Positions 11,094 through 17,515 of a stretch of 64,000 nt of DNA are shown one piece after another. Position 1 is the first letter of the stretch. Every line of letters starts with the position of its first letter. The notes beneath the pieces were generated by a model that searched no databases, was not told the origin of the DNA, and saw only the letters and a program-made list of their open reading frames with translations. Source of the DNA: Acinetobacter sp. XS-4. Lineage in GTDB: Bacteria > Pseudomonadota > Gammaproteobacteria > Pseudomonadales > Moraxellaceae. A program made the position numbers and the translations under genes. The stretch spans positions 682,001 through 746,000 of the forward strand of contig NZ_CP094657.1 in assembly GCF_023920705.1 (NCBI RefSeq), given 5' to 3'.

Positions 11094-11250
11094 AAGATTG
11101 ATAATCTTTTATTTTGGTGCAAGACAAGCAGTGAAACTGCGCGTAGATAAAAGAAGATTGATAATCTTTTATTTTGGCGTAAGACAAGCAGTGAAACTGC
11201 GCGTAGATAAAAGAAGATTGATAATCTTTTATTTTTGGCGCAAGACACGC
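11085..11250 (+). repeat. 60-bp tandem repeat of terminator-like hairpins
   Basis: A unit of exactly 60 bases beginning GATTGATAATCTTTTATTTT repeats from 11096, 11156 and 11216, the last copy partial. Each copy carries the hairpin AAAAGATT-GAT-AATCTTTT. In the first copy the stem extends to 15 perfect pairs at 11085-11099 and 11103-11117. A second small hairpin, GCAGT-GAA-ACTGC, lies in each spacer. The first two copies differ at only a couple of positions. It looks like a terminator that was copied by slippage, and copy number may vary between strains. Confidence 0.9.
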
Positions 11251-11311
11251 CCTTACAATAATTTTTTAATTAAGCTCAATGTATTTGAGTTGATATAAGA
11301 GAATAAGTTCA

Positions 11312-11815
11312 ATGTCTCAATTTAAGCTCGAAGATGCGGATGTTCTTATCGATTTAGCGAACCAAACATTAACTTTGCCTAAACATAATAAGTTTTATGT
11401 CATTTCTACAGGAAAGAATGGAATTGGTGAGCAGGAAAATACGGGGAGAACACCACGCGGATGGCATAGAGTGGCAAAGAAAATTGGTGCAGAGTCCCCA
11501 CAAAATGCAGTTTTTATTGCACGTAAGCCAACGGGGGAGGTTTATAGCACTGAGTTAGCTACCCAATATCCTGAACGGGACTGGATCCTTTCTCGTATTC
11601 TTTGGTTAGATGGCTTAGAAGAAGGCTTTAATAAAGGCGAAGGTCACGACACCATGCAGCGTTATATCTACATACATGGAACTCCAGACACGCAACCAAT
11701 GGGGGTGTCAATGTCACATGGATGCGTTCGAATGCGTAATGAAGAAATCATTGAGCTATTTGATTTAGTGGCTGAAGATGCATTAGTTTATTTATCTGAA
11801 CAATCTTTAACCTGA
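11312..11815 (+). CDS. elsL: Cytoplasmic YkuD-family L,D-carboxypeptidase, ElsL-like
   Basis: A 167-residue protein that is almost entirely a YkuD domain. The catalytic motif IHGTPD is followed by SHGCVRM, with the nucleophile Cys, near residues 130-142. There is no signal peptide or lipobox, unlike periplasmic L,D-transpeptidases. In A. baumannii such a short cytosolic YkuD protein, ElsL, trims the terminal D-Ala from recycled tetrapeptides. The name is offered from that resemblance (size, location, motif), not from a direct alignment. It lies downstream of the 60-bp repeats with its own spacer, and is probably transcribed alone. Confidence 0.78.
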   Translation: MSQFKLEDADVLIDLANQTLTLPKHNKFYVISTGKNGIGEQENTGRTPRGWHRVAKKIGAESPQNAVFIARKPTGEVYSTELATQYPERDWILSRILWLDGLEEGFNKGEGHDTMQRYIYIHGTPDTQPMGVSMSHGCVRMRNEEIIELFDLVAEDALVYLSEQSLT

Positions 11816-11966
11816 GTGCAGGATTTATCTAATCTTGATTAGCTGTGCAAATGTAGAAAATATTGAAATAAGTGTTTAAATAAAATACAAAAAATTGTTT
11901 TTTACTTAATAATGACTTATTTTTAATCATTCATTCGCATTTTTTCAAAAAGAAGTCGAAAAGCGT

Positions 11967-11994
11967 TTGACACCTGTTAAAGATTCTCTATAAT
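11967..11994 (+). promoter_or_regulatory. Strong sigma-70 promoter of the tRNA array
   Basis: TTGACA at 11967-11972 and TATAAT at 11989-11994 are both perfect consensus hexamers, separated by 16 bases. The element lies 28 bases upstream of the first tRNA-Val. Near-consensus promoters are expected for stable RNA genes. Confidence 0.92.
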
Positions 11995-12022
11995 GCACCT
12001 CACAAACGATGAAGACGTTAAA

Positions 12023-12098
12023 GGGCGCTTAGCTCAGTTGGTAGAGCGTCTGCCTTACAAGCAGAATGTCGGCGGTTCGATCCCGTCAGCGCCCACCA
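12023..12098 (+). tRNA. tRNA-Val(TAC), copy 1
   Basis: A 76-nucleotide cloverleaf. The acceptor GGGCGCT pairs with AGCGCCC, the anticodon loop CTTACAA gives TAC, the T loop is TTCGATC, and CCA is encoded. It is the first gene of a six-tRNA array. Confidence 0.97.
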
Positions 12099-12122
12099 AG
12101 CCTTTACGTTAAGCTCTCAAGT

Positions 12123-12199
12123 GCAGCGGTAGTTCAGTTGGTTAGAATACCGGCCTGTCACGCCGGGGGTCGCGGGTTCGAGCCCCGTCCGCTGCGCCA
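12123..12199 (+). tRNA. tRNA-Asp(GTC), copy 1
   Basis: A 77-nucleotide cloverleaf. The acceptor GCAGCGG pairs with CCGCTGC, the anticodon loop CTGTCAC gives GTC, and CCA is encoded. Confidence 0.97.
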
Positions 12200-12246
12200 C
12201 TTAAGACTTAACATCGTTTACCCCACAATTTCGATATTGTGAAAGT

Positions 12247-12323
12247 GCAGCGGTAGTTCAGTTGGTTAGAATACCGGCCTGTCACGCCGGGGGTCGCGGG
12301 TTCGAGCCCCGTCCGCTGCGCCA
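12247..12323 (+). tRNA. tRNA-Asp(GTC), copy 2
   Basis: Identical in sequence to the Asp tRNA at 12123. A 47-base spacer separates the two copies. Confidence 0.97.
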
Positions 12324-12411
12324 CTTTTCAGTTCGGGTTGTGTTTGGAAGATGATTTGAGATGTAAAAATCTTATATCAAAAAATTAATGAATAATTAAT
12401 TTTTCTTCTTG

Positions 12412-12487
12412 GGGCGCTTAGCTCAGTTGGTAGAGCGTCTGCCTTACAAGCAGAATGTCGGCGGTTCGATCCCGTCAGCGCCCACCA
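12412..12487 (+). tRNA. tRNA-Val(TAC), copy 2
   Basis: Identical in sequence to the Val tRNA at 12023, with encoded CCA. Confidence 0.97.
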
Positions 12488-12523
12488 TATATGTGACCAT
12501 ACTTTATTTTAAAGTATTGTAGT

Positions 12524-12600
12524 GCAGCGGTAGTTCAGTTGGTTAGAATACCGGCCTGTCACGCCGGGGGTCGCGGGTTCGAGCCCCGTCCGCTGCGCCA
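12524..12600 (+). tRNA. tRNA-Asp(GTC), copy 3
   Basis: Third identical Asp copy, with encoded CCA. Confidence 0.97.
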
Positions 12601-12666
12601 TTCTCTTGATTCCCTTGTCTAGAGAATGTAGAGTATAAAGATACATTCGTTATCTTTTCTCATTAA

Positions 12667-12742
12667 GGGCGCTTAGCTCAGTTGGTAGAGCGTCTGCCTT
12701 ACAAGCAGAATGTCGGCGGTTCGATCCCGTCAGCGCCCACCA
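12667..12742 (+). tRNA. tRNA-Val(TAC), copy 3
   Basis: Third identical Val copy and last tRNA of the array. No clear T-tailed terminator hairpin is seen directly after it. Confidence 0.97.
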
Positions 12743-13003
12743 TTATTTCATTCCGAAAGTTAAATTTTTCTAATATTTAAATTGCTTATTTATCTATAAT
12801 TCTCAATCTATATTTGAATTCTTTATCTAAGTTAATCTAAATTTAGTTGTTCTATTCTAAAGCTCAAAGTTTATATCTCCAATTGACTGAAAATCATTAG
12901 TTAAGTTATTTCTTATTTGGATAAATGACTTTTGTGTTATTTAATTTGGGGCTATAGGTTTAAAACCTAACTGTGTTTAAAAGTGATTGCCTGAGTTATA
13001 GAC

Positions 13004-13043
13004 TAAAATTATTTCAAATAAAATTTTATTTGAAATAATTTTA
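13004..13043. repeat. Perfect 40-bp palindrome without a loop
   Basis: Twenty bases from 13004 to 13023 are the exact reverse complement of 13024-13043, and the symmetry breaks at 13003/13044. It is almost entirely A and T, with one C-G pair per arm. It sits in the gap between the tRNA array and the ydcF-like gene. It may be a protein-binding site, a transposon remnant or a transcription stop. Confidence 0.9.
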
Positions 13044-13159
13044 CTGAATAGACTTTTCTTATATTAAATTTGCCATGTAATGACTCAAATAGAGCTTTAT
13101 ATATTTCATAAGCTTACTAGATCTATTTCTAACCAATAACAATACTTTCTTGCGTAAAA

Positions 13160-13187
13160 AAAACTGCTATTTTTTAATAGCAGTTTT
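13160..13187 (-). terminator. Terminator of the YdcF-like gene
   Basis: A 12-base stem with core ACTGCTATT and AATAGCAGT around TTTT is flanked by A and T runs. It lies 15 bases past the stop codon of the minus-strand gene at 13202-13987. Confidence 0.88.
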
Positions 13188-13201
13188 GAAATAAGTCAGT
13201 C

Positions 13202-13987
13202 TTAATATTCGTTAAAAAACCATCCACTTGCAAAAGCGAAGTATTCTCGTAACCAAGAATTGTAGCGAGTAGCTAATGGTGTTTCTGCCGCCACGGTATA
13301 AACTTGCGTATAACCTTGTTTTTTAGCAATAGCTGCTGCTCGTGGAGTGTGAAAATCGCTTGTCACAATAGCTATCGGTTGGTCGAAGGTAATGTGGTGC
13401 TGTGCTAATAGTGGTTTACTATTCATTAGATTAAGTTCAGTACTTGTACTTTTATCTTCAAGTATCATTCGTTCTTTTGCTAAATGATAATGTTGCTCTA
13501 GATAACGAGACATCACTAATGCTTCGCTTTCCTTTTCTGAAAAATCAAGACCTCCCGTTACAACAACTTTTGCTTGGAGTTGTTTTAGAGCAATAGGGGC
13601 AGCTGTATCTAAACGTTTTGCAAGAGTTTTGGATGGCTGACCATTTTCTACCCCACTACCTAATACAATGATTGCATTTACTGGAGGCAGATTTTGACTT
13701 GTCTCTTTATTCTCTTTAATAAAATCAAAGAAATAGCCTAAGCTAATTAGCCATATCCAGAGGCATAACCATCCAAAACGCCAAAGTATGTGTAAGTGGT
13801 AATGATAGAAGAAGAAACGCTCTAAATGATAATAGAATAAAGAATAGAGGCAGAAGAACGCACCCAAAATTAAAGGGATAATTGTGCCGACATTAATTTT
13901 ATTGAGACAAATTAAAATTAATCCATCCAGAAATAAAATCGAAGCAATGATTGCGAGGAAAATACGGATCCACTTACTGACTTGCAT
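13202..13987 (-). CDS. YdcF/DUF218 family membrane protein
   Basis: A 261-residue protein. Hydrophobic helices fill roughly the first 85 residues, in two or three segments. A DUF218 domain follows, with the typical start AIIVLGSGVENG near residue 105. Later come KVVVTGG, SEALVMSRYL, EDKSTSTELNL and IAIVTSDFHTPRA. In E. coli relatives such as ElyC (YcbC) and SanA take part in envelope precursor metabolism and YdcF binds S-adenosylmethionine. The exact role here is unknown. It stands alone, with terminators on both sides. Confidence 0.85.
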   Translation of the reverse strand: MQVSKWIRIFLAIIASILFLDGLILICLNKINVGTIIPLILGAFFCLYSLFYYHLERFFFYHYHLHILWRFGWLCLWIWLISLGYFFDFIKENKETSQNLPPVNAIIVLGSGVENGQPSKTLAKRLDTAAPIALKQLQAKVVVTGGLDFSEKESEALVMSRYLEQHYHLAKERMILEDKSTSTELNLMNSKPLLAQHHITFDQPIAIVTSDFHTPRAAAIAKKQGYTQVYTVAAETPLATRYNSWLREYFAFASGWFFNEY

Positions 13988-14047
13988 TGTGTTTAGAGTT
14001 GCAATTTAAATTGCAGACAGTGTATGCAAAATCATTCTGAATGCAAT

Positions 14048-14088
14048 AAAAAACCGAGTAAAGCATTTGTGCTATTACTCGGCTTTTT
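14048..14088 (-). terminator. Terminator of the PepSY-flavoreductase gene
   Basis: Arms CCGAGTAA and TTACTCGG pair, with an inner AGCA/TGCT helix. On the minus strand the stem is followed by a run of T. It lies 14 bases beyond the stop codon at 14102. Confidence 0.88.
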
Positions 14089-14101
14089 GATTTATTGGCC
14101 T

Positions 14102-16684
14102 TTAATAAACATCACGGCGATAACGGCCTTGTTGTCTTAATTCATCTACCTGTTCATCACCTAGAATTTCAACCAGTGCTTGGTCGACTCCGCTTGCCAT
14201 GCCATCAATACTACCGCAAACATAGAGAACAGCACCGCGTTCTATCCAGCTTACTAATTCTGCTGCATTTTGACGGATTACATCTTGAACATACACACGT
14301 TGTTCTTGATCTCTGGAAAATGCTAAATCGAGGCGTTTTAACATTCCTGTTGTTTGCCATGCTTCAATTGTTGATGCATAGAAGAAATCACATGTTCTTT
14401 GTCGTTCACCAAAGATTAACCAGTTTTCAGTATAGTCATGACGAGTACGTGTATGTAATAGGCTCATTAAGCCTGCAATACCGGTGCCGTTACCAATACA
14501 AATAATTGGGCGGTTGTCATCAATAAGATGGAATGATTCATTGGTACGAATACGTAAAGCAACTTCATCATTGATTTGAGTATGTTGAGTCAGCCATCCA
14601 GAACCTAAACCTAAGTTACCAGACTCATCATGTTGTTGACGAACAACTAAACGGAGCACTTGTTGAGAAGGAATGCTGGCAATTGAGTACTCTCGCGTTG
14701 GTAAGTTAGGAAGCTGTTCTAATAAATGGTCCAGATTCGCAAATGGTTCAATTTCGCCCGTTAAATCTTTATTCCAAAGCGCTTTCTCAATTGAGATTTC
14801 TAATGAGTCAACTTTGGCATTTTTAAGAATATGATGCTTCTGCAAGAATGCGTGAATACGTTCAGGGCTATTACCAGGCTGAATTTCAGCAATATCACCA
14901 GCTTGCCATATTGCTTCGTGCTTTGCGTTAAGCTCCATATTATAAGCAGGTTGCCCTAAGCTATTTGGATTGAGTAAGTCACGTTGTTGTAATCTCCATG
15001 TATCAAAAACTTTTTCTAAATTTACAGCATGCAAATCTAATTTAGTTGCTTTCGCAAGTGATTGATTCCAATTTTGAATATCCGATAGGTTTACATTATC
15101 AACTTCAATTGTATTAAAGATGGCATGAGCACCATTAGTTTTAAGCCAAGCATCTACTGCATGACCAAAACTACAATACGTATCAGGATATTCTTTAGAA
15201 CCTAGCGCCAAAACAGCATAGTTGATGTGCTTAAGGTCCAGATTCACTTTTAAAAGTTTCTTAGCAAAGCTTCTAGCGAGGTCAGGCGCATCACCAGTAC
15301 CATATGTACTGATTACAAATAAAACCTGCTCATGCTGCTCTAAATCAGATTGTGTTAGCTGCTGTACAGGTTTTACCTGAACTGGCTGATGAGCTTCTTG
15401 TAAACTTGTTGCGGTACTCCAGGCGAGTTGTTCAGCTACACCAGTTTGAGTTGCATAAGTAATAAGCCAAGGCTTTGCATTTGGATCAATGTATTGTCCA
15501 GCTAAAGACTGACGAGCTGCCTGTGTTAATTTTTTCTGTTTACGGCGTTTAAGATAAAGCATCAATCCTGTAACAAAGAATAAAGGCATTGCCAGTGAAG
15601 CAAGCATTGCAACAAATTGATAAATTGGTCCAAAGAAGCTACCACGATGCACGGGTAACATGCTGCTCATAATCTTTTGATTAAGCTTTTTATCTTCGTA
15701 AAGCTCTATCTTTTCGATATTGCCAGTTTGATAATTGTAGATGGCTTGGTTACGTGCACGCTCATGTTGTGGCGTAGCATCGACAAAGCTTAACTCAATT
15801 TTTCCATCATCTTTTTTTGGTAAGCTCAATGTTAGTGTCGAATAATCACGTCCGACCTGACTATTGAAACCACTCCATGTTTGATTAAGTGCCGTAATGA
15901 GCTGAGTATTATTTAACTGTGGTTCTGCTTTTTTATCATTATTATGATCAGATCGTTTACCTTGTTGCATTCCGCGATTTTGAGGAGTATTACCATGACC
16001 TTGTGGTTTGGGTTGCTCAACGCCCATCACTTTGAACATGCCACTACGCCACCAATCATAAGACCAATATAGACCGGTACACGCGAAAAGCAGATAAAAA
16101 ACAATGACCCACGTACCCACAACAGCATGTAGATCCCAGATAAAATTTCGACCTTTCAATTTCGGTTTAACGGCAAGCCATTGACGGGCAGAATGCTTTT
16201 TAGGCCAGCGTAAATATAATCCGCTCAAGACAAAATAAATGAGCATTAAGGCGCAAGCACCGGTAATTTGTTTACCAACTTCACCAGCTGTTAAATTACG
16301 ATGAATTTGTTGTATGAGTAACAATAATTTTCGGCCTTTAACATCTGGCAGAACTTGAGCGTTATACGGGTTAACCATCATATTATAGCCACGACGTTCA
16401 CCTTCTTTTTCAATATTGACAGTAGAAGAAGAGGTGGGGTCCTTGGCAATCGTAATGCTATTAATTTTAATTTCAGGCTGAGTTGTATTGAAATGTTGAT
16501 ATAGCTGAGCAGGAGTTAATTTTGGAGTGTTTTCAGCTTGAACAACATAACTATCAGAATTCACCCATTTTAAAATTTGTTGATCATAAGAATAAATTGC
16601 ACCTGTTACACCCATAATGGATAAGATAAGGCCAGCAGTAATACCCAGAAACCAATGAATTTGAAATAAAATTTTTTTAAACAT
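14102..16684 (-). CDS. PepSY membrane reductase fused to a flavodoxin/FAD/NAD(P) reductase
   Basis: An 860-residue fusion. The first 390 residues are a PepSY-type membrane protein with helices near residues 10-34, 140-160, 190-215 and 360-385. A flavodoxin domain follows, with ATQTG near residue 410 and STYGTGDAPD near residue 465. The FAD domain is marked by REYSIAS. The NAD(P) domain is marked by CIGNGTGIAGL near residue 728, YVCGS, and the CysJ-like end RRDVY. It should move electrons from NADPH through FAD and FMN across the inner membrane, perhaps to reduce ferric siderophores. That substrate is inferred from an upstream Fur-like box. The gene stands alone. Confidence 0.87.
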   Translation of the reverse strand: MFKKILFQIHWFLGITAGLILSIMGVTGAIYSYDQQILKWVNSDSYVVQAENTPKLTPAQLYQHFNTTQPEIKINSITIAKDPTSSSTVNIEKEGERRGYNMMVNPYNAQVLPDVKGRKLLLLIQQIHRNLTAGEVGKQITGACALMLIYFVLSGLYLRWPKKHSARQWLAVKPKLKGRNFIWDLHAVVGTWVIVFYLLFACTGLYWSYDWWRSGMFKVMGVEQPKPQGHGNTPQNRGMQQGKRSDHNNDKKAEPQLNNTQLITALNQTWSGFNSQVGRDYSTLTLSLPKKDDGKIELSFVDATPQHERARNQAIYNYQTGNIEKIELYEDKKLNQKIMSSMLPVHRGSFFGPIYQFVAMLASLAMPLFFVTGLMLYLKRRKQKKLTQAARQSLAGQYIDPNAKPWLITYATQTGVAEQLAWSTATSLQEAHQPVQVKPVQQLTQSDLEQHEQVLFVISTYGTGDAPDLARSFAKKLLKVNLDLKHINYAVLALGSKEYPDTYCSFGHAVDAWLKTNGAHAIFNTIEVDNVNLSDIQNWNQSLAKATKLDLHAVNLEKVFDTWRLQQRDLLNPNSLGQPAYNMELNAKHEAIWQAGDIAEIQPGNSPERIHAFLQKHHILKNAKVDSLEISIEKALWNKDLTGEIEPFANLDHLLEQLPNLPTREYSIASIPSQQVLRLVVRQQHDESGNLGLGSGWLTQHTQINDEVALRIRTNESFHLIDDNRPIICIGNGTGIAGLMSLLHTRTRHDYTENWLIFGERQRTCDFFYASTIEAWQTTGMLKRLDLAFSRDQEQRVYVQDVIRQNAAELVSWIERGAVLYVCGSIDGMASGVDQALVEILGDEQVDELRQQGRYRRDVY

Positions 16685-16760
16685 GGTCGAAAATGTAAAT
16701 ATGATGGAGATCTTGTAACGAAGTATAGCCGAAGATTGAGTAGATAATATGGATTTTGGA

Positions 16761-16785
16761 GATAATATTAATTTTCATTATCATT
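16761..16785 (-). promoter_or_regulatory. Probable Fur box upstream of the flavoreductase
   Basis: On the minus strand, 16782 down to 16764 matches the 19-base Fur consensus GATAATGATAATCATTATC at 15 positions. A further ATTATC continues the repeat to 16761. It lies about 80-100 bases upstream of the start at 16684, a normal promoter position. Iron repression is therefore likely. Confidence 0.65.
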
Positions 16786-16800
16786 TATTTTTACTTTAAT

Positions 16801-16827
16801 AAAAAACCTCCATCAGGAGGCTTTTTA
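16801..16827 (-). terminator. Terminator of the 16840-17415 gene
   Basis: The stem GCCTCCTG-ATGGAGG-type hairpin, read on the minus strand, is followed by TTTTTT. It lies 13 bases beyond the stop codon of the neighbouring minus-strand gene. Confidence 0.85.
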
Positions 16828-16839
16828 TAGAATATCGAA

Positions 16840-17415
16840 TTACAAGGTTTTTGGTTCACCTACAGATTCTTTTAAGTGCGTGCGAATTGTGTTGAACGAG
16901 AAGTTCTTAGAATCCATGCGCTTAGGTAGAATGTAAGCACCTTGTTGTTCTTGACCTTTTGGATCTTTTACTTTGAAATTGACCAAAATGAAATCAGGTG
17001 CGTTGTACCATTCGTAGATATTTTTCCATCCAATTGTACCAACGCCTTCTTGATGGCCCATTTGTTGGCGCATCACAATACCATGAGGCTGTACGCCTAA
17101 ACGAATACCTTTGATTTCCTGTACCGGAAATTCATTCATTTTGCGTTTAACGTACCATTCTAATCCGTATTTACGACCTAGGTAGTAAAGTACTACAGCG
17201 ACAATAGCAACCCAGCAAAAAACAGTAGAGTAGTTCTTAATAAAAATAAGACCTAATATAGCAAGGGCTAAAACGACACCCATAATTGCCCAAATTTTTG
17301 TGCTGATTTTATTGGTGCTGCGCCAAATAAGAAGCTGTGCATTACGTTGTTCAGCTTCTGACACGTCATATGGAACAGGCTGAAGCGTATAAGCGTATAA
17401 AGTTTTCGCGGTCAT
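16840..17415 (-). CDS. Two-helix membrane protein of unknown function (YcxB-like C-terminus)
   Basis: A 191-residue protein. Residues 1-38 are cytoplasmic. A hydrophobic hairpin spans about residues 40-80, made of IMGVVLALAILGLIFI and VFCWVAIVAVVLYYLG. The C-terminal soluble part has a PH-like strand pattern, including GVGTIGWKNIYEWYN, typical of YcxB-like domains. No catalytic motif is seen. It lies between YccS and the flavoreductase on the same strand, but each has its own terminator-like structure. Function unknown. Confidence 0.75.
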   Translation of the reverse strand: MTAKTLYAYTLQPVPYDVSEAEQRNAQLLIWRSTNKISTKIWAIMGVVLALAILGLIFIKNYSTVFCWVAIVAVVLYYLGRKYGLEWYVKRKMNEFPVQEIKGIRLGVQPHGIVMRQQMGHQEGVGTIGWKNIYEWYNAPDFILVNFKVKDPKGQEQQGAYILPKRMDSKNFSFNTIRTHLKESVGEPKTL

Positions 17416-17456
17416 AGTGCAAATAACAAATTGTAAACTGTTTTAAGTTTAGCACT

Positions 17457-17492
17457 AATTGGCATAAGTCAGGAAAGGATATTATGCCAATT
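17457..17492. repeat. 11-bp inverted repeat downstream of yccS
   Basis: AATTGGCATAA at 17457-17467 and TTATGCCAATT at 17482-17492 are exact complements around 14 bases. It lies just past the yccS stop and about 40 bases before the next minus-strand start. There is no T run, so it is more likely an mRNA-end hairpin or operator than a strong terminator. Confidence 0.55.
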
Positions 17493-17515
17493 TAATACTA
17501 AATTCCGAGGCAAAT

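Larger units (their letters stand above)
12743..13201. other. AT-rich gene-free stretch after the tRNA array
   Basis: About 460 bases with no coding frame that has a ribosome site. It contains the 40-bp perfect palindrome at 13004-13043 and the terminator hairpin at 13160-13187. Nothing else is recognised. Confidence 0.7.

Noticed and set aside
10889..11298. Frames on both strands with repeated protein segments across the 60-bp repeats
   Set aside because: The apparent repeat proteins are only the translation of the 60-base unit, which is divisible by three. They overlap the YbaN-like gene and lack ribosome sites.
12023..12742. Regularly spaced identical repeats resembling a CRISPR array
   Set aside because: The repeats are complete tRNA genes with cloverleaf structure and encoded CCA, and the spacers vary in length.
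14095..14505. A 136-codon frame opposite the end of the flavoreductase gene
   Set aside because: Antisense to conserved NAD(P)-binding sequence, with His- and Leu-rich composition typical of shadow frames.
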